Below are positions 32,698-41,858 of a stretch of 64,000 bases of DNA, piece after piece (positions within the stretch are counted from its first letter, which is position 1; each line of letters begins with the position of its first letter). A program made the translations under genes and the position numbers. The notes under the pieces were generated by a model. That model made no database searches. It had not been told where the DNA came from and saw only the letters and a program-made list of their open reading frames with translations. Location of the stretch: positions 1 to 64,000 of the forward strand of contig NZ_JAYFUM010000008.1 in assembly GCF_034929435.1 (NCBI RefSeq). Direction: 5' to 3'. The stretch is from Arcicella rigui. Lineage in GTDB: Bacteria > Bacteroidota > Bacteroidia > Cytophagales > Spirosomataceae.

Positions 32698-32913
32698 AGT
32701 GTTTTACGGATTACGAAGAGTCAAGTTGTAAATTAGGCTTGAATCAATGAAAATAAATGTTGAGGGTTATTTAATTTTTTAACAAGTTTAACGAAAAAAA
32801 ATGATTAATCAGATATACAAGTATGGAAAAATATCTTTCATAAATTATCCATCTCCAGCACAATACGCTATAAATAAAGCATTTATAATAAAGCCATTCC
32901 AAAGCGTTTTTAT

Positions 32914-33852
32914 TTATATCTTGCCTAAATGACGGCTAAGTACTCCTTCTTTTAAAGCAAAATTAGACACCTTAATTTGTTGAATATCATAACGCTTCAA
33001 GATAAAGTCGATAAGTACAACTGCCACCACAATCATATTCACTCTGAGGCTAATCATGCCCGGCAAAGCCATTCTTTCTTCATGATTTCCAGCGACAATT
33101 TTCAAGAATGAGTCGTAAAATTCGGCAAGAGGAAGCTCAAAAGAGACCTGTTCTGTGGGTGGTAAATGCCCGAATTCCTTCATATAGTACAAATCCACTA
33201 AAGTTTCAAAAGAACCCGCCGAGCCAATAATACTCACCGGTGCATACTGATGAACGGCATTTGTTAATGGCAATAGTTGTTCTTCTAAGTAGTTTTTAAG
33301 CAATTGTACCGAGCGAGGTGAAATCGGGTCGGAATTCATAAATTTATCCATCAAACGCTGTCCGCCAATTTCAAAACTTTGTTTCCAGAAAATTCTGTCT
33401 TCATTACAAATAATAAATTCAACCGAACCGCCACCTATATCTAAAATCATAGAAGTACTTTTCCCGATTTTTGTACCCAGCTTTACTCCCTCATAAATCA
33501 AGCCAGCTTCTTCTTCACCCGAAATTACATTGATGGCAATGCCTGTTTTTTCAAGGATTCGTTCACAAAACGCTTGTCCGTTTTTGGCATTCCTTACCGC
33601 ACTGGTAGCCGTTGCAAAAATATTTTCGAGGGTCACTCCGCCTACTTCATCCATTTTTTCTTGAAAGTACTTCAAGCCCACAATCGCTCTTTGGATACCT
33701 TCTTCTGTAATGATGCCCGAAGAAATTCCTCCTAAACCAATTTTTGCGGCGTAACTATCCTCATGGATTTTTTGATAGTTTTCGCCATCTTGAGCTACAA
33801 TAAGTAGCTGAAAAGTATTCGTTCCTAAATCTATAAATGCTTTCTTTATCAC
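32914..33852 (-). CDS. Ppx/GppA-family phosphatase
   Basis: The 312-residue protein has the actin-like phosphatase fold of exopolyphosphatase/guanosine pentaphosphatase: IDLGTNTFQLLIV at 7-19, NGQAFCERILEKTGI, ISGEEEAGLIYEGVKLG near 120 and MILDIGGGSVEFII near 140. The catalytic-type Glu is in the SGEEEA stretch. It is short because the C-terminal HD-like domain of E. coli Ppx is absent; such short forms are normal in Bacteroidota. It degrades polyphosphate or converts pppGpp to ppGpp. The epimerase gene is divergent 77 bases away. The 216 bases between this gene and exbB contain nothing recognised. Confidence 0.9.
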   Translation of the reverse strand: MIKKAFIDLGTNTFQLLIVAQDGENYQKIHEDSYAAKIGLGGISSGIITEEGIQRAIVGLKYFQEKMDEVGGVTLENIFATATSAVRNAKNGQAFCERILEKTGIAINVISGEEEAGLIYEGVKLGTKIGKSTSMILDIGGGSVEFIICNEDRIFWKQSFEIGGQRLMDKFMNSDPISPRSVQLLKNYLEEQLLPLTNAVHQYAPVSIIGSAGSFETLVDLYYMKEFGHLPPTEQVSFELPLAEFYDSFLKIVAGNHEERMALPGMISLRVNMIVVAVVLIDFILKRYDIQQIKVSNFALKEGVLSRHLGKI

Positions 33853-33929
33853 TTTATAATTGTTTCTAATGTTTTGGATTTACCTTTGTAGTTACAAATG
33901 TACGTGAATGTTTCTATGTTAAAATTATT

Positions 33930-34946
33930 GTGATTCAAGAACCCAAAAATATCCTTATCACTGGCATTACTGGCTTGGTGGGAAGTTTTGTAGCCAAACG
34001 TTTTTTAAAAGCTGGCTATCAAGTAATTGGACTAAAAAGAAATAACAGCGACATGTCGCTGATTGAAGATATTCAGTCACAAATCTTATGGCACGAAGCC
34101 GATGTACTGGATGTATTGGCTTTAGAAAAAATCATCGCAGAGGTTGATTGGGTGGTGCATACCGCAGCAATTGTATCATTTGCCCCAAAAGACCGTGACT
34201 TGATGTTTAAAACTAATATCGAAGGTACAGCCAATGTCGTCAACAGTTGTTTATCACAAAACGTAAAAAAATTATGTTTTGTAAGTTCCGTCGCAGCTTT
34301 GGGTAGAAAAGTTCCAGATGAAAATGCGGTAAAAGCTGTGATAGAAATCGACGAAAAAGCTACTTGGGAAGAAAGTCCCCTTAATTCAAATTATGCAAAA
34401 TCGAAGTATTTGGCAGAAATGGAAGTATGGCGTGGGTTTTCAGAAGGCTTAAATTGTGTGATTGTCAATCCTTCACTCATTCTTGGCGAAGCAAATTGGA
34501 ACAAAAGTAGTACACAATTGTTCAGATATGCTAACGAAGAACATCGCTATTACCCGAACGGAACATTGAATTACGTTGATATTGAAGATGTAGCTGAAAG
34601 TATTTTTCAATTGATGCGTTCGGATATTTCTGGCGAAAGATTTATCCTCAATGCCGGAAGTATAACTTACAAAGATTTTTTTGAGAAGACGGCTTTGTTG
34701 TTGGGAAAAAAAGCTCCAAAAAAATCTATCAGTAAAATGCTTACTGCTATTCTTTGGCGAGTAGAAGCCCTGAAAAGTAAGTTTACGGGAAATGCACCCT
34801 TACTTACAAAAGAAACTGCTATTTCAGCGAATCATCATTTCTTTTATAAAAACCAAAAACTAAAAAATAGCATTGGTTTTTCTTTTAAAAATTTGGATGA
34901 AAGCCTTGAACGTATTTGTAGTAAGCTCAAGGAAAAGTACAATTAG
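33930..34946 (+). CDS. NAD-dependent epimerase/dehydratase (extended SDR)
   Basis: The 338-residue protein starts at a GTG at 33930. It has the extended-SDR loop TGITGLVG at 11-18, HTAAIVSF near 77-84, FVSSVAALG near 117-125 (Ser120) and Tyr155-xxx-Lys159 (YAKSK). The second half with NPSLILGEANW and YVDIEDVAES is typical of dihydroflavonol-4-reductase or hydroxysteroid-dehydrogenase-like members. The substrate is unknown; a lipid or sugar nucleotide is possible. It is divergent from Ppx. Confidence 0.87.
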   Translation: MIQEPKNILITGITGLVGSFVAKRFLKAGYQVIGLKRNNSDMSLIEDIQSQILWHEADVLDVLALEKIIAEVDWVVHTAAIVSFAPKDRDLMFKTNIEGTANVVNSCLSQNVKKLCFVSSVAALGRKVPDENAVKAVIEIDEKATWEESPLNSNYAKSKYLAEMEVWRGFSEGLNCVIVNPSLILGEANWNKSSTQLFRYANEEHRYYPNGTLNYVDIEDVAESIFQLMRSDISGERFILNAGSITYKDFFEKTALLLGKKAPKKSISKMLTAILWRVEALKSKFTGNAPLLTKETAISANHHFFYKNQKLKNSIGFSFKNLDESLERICSKLKEKYN

Positions 34947-34966
34947 CTTTAAAATAATATTTAGAA

Positions 34967-35002
34967 AATTCCTTGCTTTGATTGAATATTAAGCAAGGAA
35001 TT
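34967..35002. terminator. Hairpin after epimerase gene, weak terminator candidate
   Basis: AATTCCTTGCT (34967-34977) pairs exactly with AGCAAGGAATT (34992-35002). It lies 20 bases after the stop but no T-run follows directly. It may still stop transcription or protect the mRNA end. Confidence 0.4.
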
Positions 35003-35132
35003 AAGGGATGTTGGAAAATTAAAAGTTTTTTTTTATCTTAGCAATAAGAGAGTCAGGCATTGAAATTGATTTTTTAATTTCAAATGATTAATTACCAACC
35101 ACAGTAAACATCACCTCACCCCCCTACAATCA

Positions 35133-36539
35133 ATGATGGAACAAGATTTTGAAGACCGCCAAGAGGACACACTACATTCAGTGAGGCGTTTTGAGTCTAT
35201 GCTCAAACGTAGGGAAAACTCATTTTTCGACCTTGATACCTACGAACTCATCGTAGAGCATTATATGGAAGAAGGGAAAATAGACGATGCCATGCAAGCC
35301 TGTAATATTGCTCTTGAGCAATATCCTTACTCTTTAGAGCTTATGCTTTGTAAAGCAGAGCTACTTGCTAATCAAGGAAAACACGATGAAGCACTTGAAG
35401 TAGTAGAACAAGCTGAACTTTTCAACCCATTTGATAGCGATACCATTTATTTAAAAAGTACTATTTACAATTTAAAAGGTGACTATCAAACAGCCATAGA
35501 ATTGCTGACTGAAATCTTAGATATTGCCGAAGACCGTGACGAAGTATATTTCCATATTGGCTTGGCATATCAAAGTTGGGGAAAACATCATAATGCCGTA
35601 GCAGCTTTTAAACAAGCCATCGAAGCAAACATTAACAATGAAAATGCACTGTATGAATTAGCCAATAGTTTGGATGAAATCGGGAAACTGGAAGAGTCTT
35701 TACCTTATTATCAGCAATTTATTGATACTGACCCTTTTTCTGAGAATGCTTGGTACAACATCGGTATTGCTTACTCTAAATTAGGCAAATTTGAAGAAGC
35801 AGCGGATGCGTATGAGTATGCCATTGCGATTAACGATAAGTTTTCATCTGCGTATTTCAACTTAGGAAATTCGTATATGAATTTGAGTAATTGGGCAAAA
35901 GCAGAAGAAAATTACCGTTATTGTCTTGAACACGAAGATATTAGTCCAGAAGTGTATTGTTGCCTCGGAGCAAGTATTGAACGCCAAGAACGTTTTTCTG
36001 AAGCTATTCACTACTACAAGTACGCCATTCAGCTTGACCCTAATTGGGACGACGGTTATTTCGGTGTTGGGATTTGTTTATGCGAAATGAAACGTTGGAT
36101 TGAAGCCATTCATTTCATTAAAAAAGCCATGAGCTTTGATGATAAGAATGCTTATTATTGGTTGGCTTTGGCGGATGCAGAAACTAATTTAGGTAACATC
36201 ACTACTGGAATGGAAGCCTATCAAAAATCTGCTGAACTTGAACCAATTAATCCAGAAGCGTGGATAAAATGGTCAGCTTTGGTGCATGAACAAGGAGATT
36301 ATACTTTGGCAGCAGAATTGATGATTTCGGCCATTGATATTATGCCAGAAGAAGCAGAATTGTATTACAGAGCTTCTATTTATTTAATCAAAGCAGGAAA
36401 GTTTCAAGAAGCATTTAATTATTTAGAAACGGCTTTGGTATTAAGCTACGAAGGACATGAATTGATGTTTGAGTACTTTAAAAATCTGGAAACACAGAAA
36501 ACGATTTATCGAATTATCGAGCAATACAAGAAAAAATAA
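35133..36539 (+). CDS. Tetratricopeptide-repeat protein
   Basis: The 468-residue protein consists almost wholly of TPR units, about eleven, spaced at roughly 34 residues (for example NALYELANSLDEIGKLEESL, NAWYNIGIAYSKLGKFEEA, SAYFNLGNSYMNLSNWAKA). The first 40 residues are charged and helical. It has no signal peptide or membrane helix, so it acts in the cytoplasm as a protein-binding scaffold. The partner is unknown. A very long terminator follows the gene. Two adjacent ATG codons start the gene; the first is used here. Confidence 0.88.
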   Translation: MMEQDFEDRQEDTLHSVRRFESMLKRRENSFFDLDTYELIVEHYMEEGKIDDAMQACNIALEQYPYSLELMLCKAELLANQGKHDEALEVVEQAELFNPFDSDTIYLKSTIYNLKGDYQTAIELLTEILDIAEDRDEVYFHIGLAYQSWGKHHNAVAAFKQAIEANINNENALYELANSLDEIGKLEESLPYYQQFIDTDPFSENAWYNIGIAYSKLGKFEEAADAYEYAIAINDKFSSAYFNLGNSYMNLSNWAKAEENYRYCLEHEDISPEVYCCLGASIERQERFSEAIHYYKYAIQLDPNWDDGYFGVGICLCEMKRWIEAIHFIKKAMSFDDKNAYYWLALADAETNLGNITTGMEAYQKSAELEPINPEAWIKWSALVHEQGDYTLAAELMISAIDIMPEEAELYYRASIYLIKAGKFQEAFNYLETALVLSYEGHELMFEYFKNLETQKTIYRIIEQYKKK

Positions 36540-36546
36540 ACAAAGA

Positions 36547-36603
36547 TTTTTCATAAAAAAAGGCTTTTAGAATCAGATTCTAAAAGCCTTTTTTTATGAA
36601 AAA
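36547..36603. terminator. Bidirectional terminator, 57-bp perfect palindrome
   Basis: Arms of 28 bases match exactly around a single central base at 36575. The core is GGCTTTTAGAATC and the ends are A- and T-runs. It separates the TPR gene from the convergent bacilliredoxin gene. The outer arm TTCATAAAAAAAGG equals that of 2678-2729. Confidence 0.95.
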
Positions 36604-36614
36604 ATTAAAAAGAA

Positions 36615-37031
36615 TTAAGCACAGAATTCTTCAAAAACCATTTCTAAGTGACCAGCAATCATTTCAGCCGAACGACCTTCGATATGATGACGCTCTACAA
36701 AATGAACCAATTCACCGTCTTTGAACAAAGCTACTGATGGCGATGATGGAGGATAAGGTAAGTGATATTCACGAACTTTTTGAGTAGCCTCTTGGTCAAC
36801 ACCAGCAAAAACAGTTACTAAATGTTCTGGTTTTTTAACTGAATTCCAAACAGCTTCTTTTACACCTGGACGAGCAGTACGAGCTGAACATCCACAAACT
36901 GAGTTGATAAACACTAAAGTAGTACCTTTTTCAGCTAATACTTCATCAACTTCTGATGCCGTTTTTAATTCTTTGAATCCTCCTTCTACGATGTCTGCAC
37001 GCATTGGAGCTACTAAATATTCTGGATACAT
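36615..37031 (-). CDS. brxA: BrxA/BrxB-family bacilliredoxin
   Basis: The 138-residue protein is a full-length match to the YphP/YqiW pattern. Its active-site motif is Cys46-Gly-Cys48 in SVCGCSA, followed by ARPGVK, VFAGVDQEAT, PPSSPSVALFKDG and HHIEGR. Such proteins reduce mixed disulfides with bacillithiol in other bacteria. The cytoplasmic location agrees with the lack of a signal. It lies downstream of the suf genes on the same strand, but a terminator at 37120-37144 intervenes, so it may be separately transcribed. A redox role beside Fe-S assembly is plausible. Confidence 0.92.
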   Translation of the reverse strand: MYPEYLVAPMRADIVEGGFKELKTASEVDEVLAEKGTTLVFINSVCGCSARTARPGVKEAVWNSVKKPEHLVTVFAGVDQEATQKVREYHLPYPPSSPSVALFKDGELVHFVERHHIEGRSAEMIAGHLEMVFEEFCA

Positions 37032-37119
37032 AAATATAAAGTTTGAAATTTGAAAAATAGTCTATTTGAAAATTGTTCTTCAAAGAAACATTTCAAATAT
37101 GGGTATGCTAAATAAAAAA

Positions 37120-37144
37120 GGTTTGAATAAACATTTATCAAACC
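37120..37144 (-). terminator. Terminator after the DUF59 (SUF) gene
   Basis: GGTTTGA (37120-37126) pairs with TCAAACC (37138-37144). On the minus strand six T follow. It ends the suf transcript 16 bases after the stop of the gene at 37160. Confidence 0.75.
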
Positions 37145-37159
37145 ATTAACGAAACACGC

Positions 37160-37495
37160 TTACATGAAACCAAGTTCCAATTTGGCTACTTCCGACATCA
37201 TGTCTTGAGAATACGGTGGGTCGAAAGTTAGTTCAACACTCACATCACTTACGCCTTCAATTTCACGAACTTTTTGCTCAATCTCCACAGGAATTGCTTC
37301 TGCCGATGGACAAGAAGGCGAAGTAAGCGTCATTAAAATATAAACATTATTGACAGGAAATATCTTGATGTCATAAATCAATCCCAACTCATATACATCC
37401 ACAGGAATTTCTGGGTCATAAACGCCTTTGAGAGCCTTGATTACTTCTTCTTTTAATTCTTCTTCTGACATGGTTATTTCAGGATTAGTTTTCAA
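37160..37495 (-). CDS. MIP18/DUF59-family Fe-S assembly protein, SufT-like
   Basis: The 111-residue protein has the MIP18 pattern: DPEIPVDVYELGLIYDI at 28-43 and TLTSPSCPSAEAIP near 57-69 with conserved Cys62. Members mature Fe-S proteins in the cytoplasm. Its start codon directly follows the sufE stop. With sufC, sufD, sufS and sufE upstream the role in Fe-S assembly is well supported. Confidence 0.9.
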   Translation of the reverse strand: MKTNPEITMSEEELKEEVIKALKGVYDPEIPVDVYELGLIYDIKIFPVNNVYILMTLTSPSCPSAEAIPVEIEQKVREIEGVSDVSVELTFDPPYSQDMMSEVAKLELGFM

Positions 37496-37918
37496 TTAAG
37501 ACGCTTTCAGAGTATAAGCGATAGCGTAATTTTTCATTTGTTTCACCATTGAAGCTAAACCATTTGAACGTGTTTGAGCCAAATGTGAAGTCATGCCTAT
37601 TTTATCAATAAAATACAAATCAGCTTCGGAGATTTCAGCAGGCGTGTGATTTGAAAGTACTCTAATAAGCATATTCACCAAACCTTTTACGATAATCGCT
37701 TCTGAATCTGCCTCAAAAATCAATTTGCCGTTTTCTTCCCGAGCATTCAACCAAACTCTACTTTGGCAACCTTTGATGATATTATCTTCGGTTTTTTGCT
37801 CTTCGGGTAAACCTTTTAATTTTTTACCTAAATCAATGATGTATTCGTACTTATCTGCCCAGTCGTCAAAAAGTTCAAATTCTTCAATGATTTCGTCTTG
37901 TGTTTCGTTGATTGTCAT
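37496..37918 (-). CDS. sufE: SufE-family sulfur acceptor
   Basis: The 140-residue protein has the SufE fold with the persulfide-carrying Cys51 in GCQSRVW (50-56), an N-terminal helical part with FDDWADKYEYIIDLGKKL, and PAEISEADLYFIDKIGM near the C-terminus. It accepts sulfur from SufS and stimulates its activity. The gene lies 36 bases after sufS and abuts the DUF59 gene, so these form an operon. Confidence 0.95.
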   Translation of the reverse strand: MTINETQDEIIEEFELFDDWADKYEYIIDLGKKLKGLPEEQKTEDNIIKGCQSRVWLNAREENGKLIFEADSEAIIVKGLVNMLIRVLSNHTPAEISEADLYFIDKIGMTSHLAQTRSNGLASMVKQMKNYAIAYTLKAS

Positions 37919-37954
37919 AAATTCTTCTAAAATTCTGAAAATGTATTGTGATAC

Positions 37955-39187
37955 TTACAATAACATTTTTCTTACTCTGTGAAGTCCAGCAACTAATCTA
38001 TCTATCTCTTCAGTTGTATTATAAACCGCAAATGAAGCTCTGGAAGTTCCTAAAAGATTAAACCTTTTCATCAAAGGCTGAGTACAGTGATGTCCCGTTC
38101 TTACAGCAATTCCTTGGTTATCAAGCAAAACACCAATATCTTGATGATGAATACCGTCAATCACAAAGCTTACAACTGATACTTTCTTTTCTGCCTGACC
38201 AATGATTCTTAATCCTTGAATCTCAGATAATTTTTCGGTAGCATAAGCCAAAAGCATATCTTCGTATGCCGCAATATTCTCACGACCTAAAGAATCTGAG
38301 TATGCTAAAGCGGTTTTCAAAGCCACAACGTCAGCAATATTGGGTGTTCCAGCTTCAAACTTATAAGGCAATTCGTTGTAAGTAGTTTTTTCAAAACTTA
38401 CTTCCTTAATCATTTCACCGCCTCCCATGTACGGAGGCATGGCATTTAAAAGGTCTTTTTTTCCGTACAAAGCACCCATTCCTGTTGGGCCGTACAATTT
38501 ATGAGCTGAAAAAGCATAAAAATCAGCATCCAAATCTTGAACATCAATCTTGAAATGAGAAGTAGCCTGAGCTCCATCAATCAACACTTTTGCTCCGTAC
38601 TCATGTGCCATCGCAATGATTTGCTTCACTGGATTGATTGTTCCTAATGAATTAGAAACATGGTTGAGTGTTACTAATTTTACTTTCTCAGAAAGTAATT
38701 TTTCGTAAGCATCCAAATCCAATTCGCCTAAATCAGTAACCGGAATTACTTTTAAAATAGCTCCTTTTTCTTCACAAAGCATTTGCCACGGCACAATGTT
38801 GGAATGGTGTTCCATGCCCGACACAATAATTTCGTCACCTTCTTTGATAAATTTTCTACCAAAAGTACTCGCTACTAAATTGATGCCTTGTGTTGTTCCA
38901 GAAGTAAAAATGATTTCTTCGGTAGAAGAAGCTCCTAAAAAATCACGAACGGCTTCTCTGGACGCTTCAAAATCACGAGTAGCCCTTTCCGCCAAAGTAT
39001 GAATACCTCGGTGAATATTGGCATTATCAAAGTTATAATAATGAGCAATGGCTTCGATTACCGCTGTTGGCTTTTGCGTAGTAGCGGCGTTATCAAAGTA
39101 AACTAATTTTTTTCCATTGATACTTTGGTCAAGGATAGGGAAATCAGCTCTTATTTTCTCTATGTCTAAAATTTCGGTCGTTGTCAT
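37955..39187 (-). CDS. sufS: Cysteine desulfurase SufS
   Basis: The 410-residue protein is a class II cysteine desulfurase. It has FDNAATTQKP near the N-terminus, ANIHRGIHTLAERAT, pyridoxal-phosphate Lys230 in SAHKLYGPTG and catalytic Cys368 in RTGHHCTQPLM. It removes sulfur from cysteine and passes it to SufE, encoded next. The complete active site supports activity. It follows sufD by 40 bases. Confidence 0.96.
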   Translation of the reverse strand: MTTTEILDIEKIRADFPILDQSINGKKLVYFDNAATTQKPTAVIEAIAHYYNFDNANIHRGIHTLAERATRDFEASREAVRDFLGASSTEEIIFTSGTTQGINLVASTFGRKFIKEGDEIIVSGMEHHSNIVPWQMLCEEKGAILKVIPVTDLGELDLDAYEKLLSEKVKLVTLNHVSNSLGTINPVKQIIAMAHEYGAKVLIDGAQATSHFKIDVQDLDADFYAFSAHKLYGPTGMGALYGKKDLLNAMPPYMGGGEMIKEVSFEKTTYNELPYKFEAGTPNIADVVALKTALAYSDSLGRENIAAYEDMLLAYATEKLSEIQGLRIIGQAEKKVSVVSFVIDGIHHQDIGVLLDNQGIAVRTGHHCTQPLMKRFNLLGTSRASFAVYNTTEEIDRLVAGLHRVRKMLL

Positions 39188-39227
39188 TTTGCCAATGGTG
39201 CATTATTTGAAACTGTCATTTCAAGGC

Positions 39228-40544
39228 TTAACCTTGATAAATCTTATCTATAATCAATTCCTGCAAATACTCTTTGATAGCAGGAATTTCCATTTTATCA
39301 ATCACTTCTTGAGCGAAAGCCAACATCAACAAAGCTCTTGCTGAGTCTTTTGAAATACCACGTGCTTGCATGTAAAACAAAGCATCTTCGTTCAATTGAC
39401 CAGTGGTTGTACCATGCGAACATTTTACATCATCTGCCCAAATTTCCAATTGTGGCTTTGTATTCATTGAAGCGTTTTCAGACATCAATACGTTTTTACA
39501 AGACTGAAACGCATTGGTTTTCTGTGCATCTTCACGAACGAAAATCTTTCCGTTGAATACGCCCACAGAACTATCTTTCAAAATTCCTTTGTATAATTCA
39601 TTAGAATTTGAATTTGGTTTTGCGTGGTCAACAGAAGTATGATTGTCGATATGCTGTTTGCCATTTGGAATGTACAAACCAAACATATTCGCTTCTGCGT
39701 ACTCGCCGTCAATTTTAATATTGAGGTTATTTCTTACAAAACCGCCATTTGCTGTAATTGTATTCGCCGTAAAAACAGATTTGCCAGCTTGATAAACCGA
39801 AGTTGTACCAATGTGATAAGCTTTATCTGATTCGTTTTGTACTTTATAATAATGTACGTTCGCTTCTTCTTCAACCACAAATTCAGTAACAGCATTGGTG
39901 AAAGAAGTATTTTCGCCCAATGAACGGAAAGCTTCTGCAATCTGTACTTCAGAACGCTTACCAACTACAATCAAATTACGGGGTTGTGCGGCTACATTTA
40001 CCTTACGTGCATCTGCAATAAAACGTAAAATAATCGGCTGTGCTACTACTTTATTCGCTGGCACATTTACCACAATACCGTGATGTGCAAAAGCTGTATT
40101 TAAAGCTGTAAAAGCATTATTGGCTGAATCAACGAATTTATTGAAATACTTTTCTACCAAAGCAGGTTCTTGTTTCACGGCTTCGGCAAAAGTAAAAATT
40201 TGTAATTCAGAAGATGGACTAACAATGGTTGAAAGCTCAGGATTGTAAACGCCATTCACAAAATAAAGGATATTGCCTTCAAGATTGGGAATCGCAGCAG
40301 CCTCAACATCTTTTGCCGAAAAATCAGAAACAGCATTAAATTCAAACGATTGGTTTACTAAATTCTTTACGTTTGAATATTTCCATTCTTCGTGTTTTAT
40401 AGTCGGAAAGCCTAATGTTTCAAAAGTTTTCAATGCTTCCTGACGTACTTGATGCACAGCAGATTTTGCTTCGCCATTCATGCGTCCTTCTATCGCCTGA
40501 AAATCTGAAATCAATTGGGCTTTTAATGAATTTTTATTATCCAT
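39228..40544 (-). CDS. sufD: Fe-S cluster assembly protein SufD
   Basis: The 438-residue protein has the SufBD fold. Characteristic stretches are FPTIKHEEWKYSNVK near 47, a beta-helix core with LYKGILKDSSVGVFNGKIFV, KTNAFQSCKNVLMSENA and KCSHGTTTGQLNEDALFYMQ near the C-terminus. SufD forms the scaffold complex with SufB and SufC. The absence of the extra SufB Cys pattern and the position after sufC make it SufD, not SufB. sufB is not found in the window. Confidence 0.93.
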   Translation of the reverse strand: MDNKNSLKAQLISDFQAIEGRMNGEAKSAVHQVRQEALKTFETLGFPTIKHEEWKYSNVKNLVNQSFEFNAVSDFSAKDVEAAAIPNLEGNILYFVNGVYNPELSTIVSPSSELQIFTFAEAVKQEPALVEKYFNKFVDSANNAFTALNTAFAHHGIVVNVPANKVVAQPIILRFIADARKVNVAAQPRNLIVVGKRSEVQIAEAFRSLGENTSFTNAVTEFVVEEEANVHYYKVQNESDKAYHIGTTSVYQAGKSVFTANTITANGGFVRNNLNIKIDGEYAEANMFGLYIPNGKQHIDNHTSVDHAKPNSNSNELYKGILKDSSVGVFNGKIFVREDAQKTNAFQSCKNVLMSENASMNTKPQLEIWADDVKCSHGTTTGQLNEDALFYMQARGISKDSARALLMLAFAQEVIDKMEIPAIKEYLQELIIDKIYQG

Positions 40545-40604
40545 GATAAATTTGATATTGTTGTGGTAGCCGAAAACGACTACTCACCAAAAATCTTCTT
40601 ACAA

Positions 40605-41381
40605 TTAAGCAACGGTTTCGCCTAATTCTTTTGCATCTACTTCGGCCTTAATCCAGTCATAACCTCTTTCTTCCAACTCCAAAGCCAATTCTTTTGTACC
40701 AGATTTCACAATACGACCTTTGTACAAAACGTGTACAAAATCAGGAACGATGTAATCTAACAAACGCTGATAGTGCGTAACTACAATCACAGCATTATCT
40801 GGAGACTTCAATTTGTTCACACCTTCTGCCACAATACGCAAAGCATCAATGTCAAGTCCTGAGTCAGTTTCATCCAAAATAGCTAATTTTGGTTCAAGTA
40901 CCGCCATTTGGAAGATTTCGTTTTTCTTCTTTTCACCACCCGAAAAACCTTCGTTTAAAGCACGGTTTAAAAGTGATTGGTCGATATTTACATAAGCCAT
41001 TTTTTGCTTAAACATTTTCAAGAACTGAACAGCATCCATTGGTTCTTCACCACGATACTTGCGGATTTCGTTTACAGCAGTCTTCAAAAAATTAGTTGTT
41101 GAAACTCCTGGAATTTCAACTGGATATTGGAATGCCAAGAAAACGCCTTCTGCTGCACGCTCTTCGGCAGCCAATTCTAATAAATCTGTTCCGTTAAAAT
41201 CAACACTTCCGCCAGTCACTTCGTAGTCTTCACGTCCTGCCAACACAGAAGCCAAAGTACTTTTTCCAGAACCGTTCGGTCCCATGATTGCGTGTACTTC
41301 TCCTGCTTTTACTTCAAGATTAATTCCTCTGAGGATTTGCTTTTCCCCGATTTTCGCCTGTAAATTGTCTATTTTGAGCAT
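40605..41381 (-). CDS. sufC: Fe-S assembly ATPase SufC
   Basis: The 258-residue ABC ATPase has Walker A GPNGSGKST at 34-42, the SufC-type signature FSGGEKKKNE at 146-155 and Walker B LAILDETDSGLD at 167-178. It powers the scaffold of SufB and SufD. It is the first gene of this operon in the window; its upstream region of 477 bases contains an iron-box-like palindrome at 41506-41528 and no sufB. Confidence 0.96.
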   Translation of the reverse strand: MLKIDNLQAKIGEKQILRGINLEVKAGEVHAIMGPNGSGKSTLASVLAGREDYEVTGGSVDFNGTDLLELAAEERAAEGVFLAFQYPVEIPGVSTTNFLKTAVNEIRKYRGEEPMDAVQFLKMFKQKMAYVNIDQSLLNRALNEGFSGGEKKKNEIFQMAVLEPKLAILDETDSGLDIDALRIVAEGVNKLKSPDNAVIVVTHYQRLLDYIVPDFVHVLYKGRIVKSGTKELALELEERGYDWIKAEVDAKELGETVA

Positions 41382-41858
41382 TGTATCTATTAATTTCTAA
41401 ACCTTGTAAGATGATATTTTTCAACGAACTCATTTTATCGAAAAAATCAATATCAATCCTAAATCATGTTACAAAATTAAATATTGTATGGTTGAAATAC
41501 TATACTTTATTTAGAACAACTCTAAGTAAGGCGAAAAAGTTTGTGAAAAAGTATATTTTTCGGGGTTTCGAGCTTAAAAAAATCATTAAATTTTACAAAA
41601 ACATTTTTAAACGTTCCTTTTATCAATCAAAATCATGTCAAAAATCAATTCCATCTATAAGCTTTTTTTATGTTGATTTAATACGCTGATACTTTCAAAA
41701 ATTCTTCGTAGATTTTTCGGCTAAAAAAATATTTTTCAGCAAAAACCGAGTTTAAATTGAATAGGGCATGATTTAAAAATTACTTTTCAAAGTGGGCTTG
41801 ACAATGGAAAAAAATAATGAGTACTTGCGAAAAATCTGAATTTTCATCAATATTTTTT
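41382..41858. other. Intergenic region between sufC and arginine deiminase gene
   Basis: The 477 bases are strongly A+T-rich and hold no recognised gene. No residue of a sufB reading frame can be seen on either strand. The iron-box-like palindrome at 41506-41528 is the clear signal. A minus-strand TAATTTTG (41479-41472), which matches the Bacteroidota -7 pattern TAnnTTTG, lies between it and sufC but has no good -33 TTG. Confidence 0.6.
41506..41528. promoter_or_regulatory. Fur-box-like operator upstream of suf operon
   Basis: TTTATTTAGA, ACAAC and TCTAAGTA repeat the exact half-sites and 5-base spacing seen at 20641-20663 before the siderophore receptor. It lies 125 bases upstream of the sufC start codon. 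Suf operons are often iron-controlled, which supports a regulator site. Confidence 0.6.

Noticed and set aside
41382..41858. Remnant of sufB upstream of sufC
   Set aside because: No frame with SufB-like sequence on either strand.
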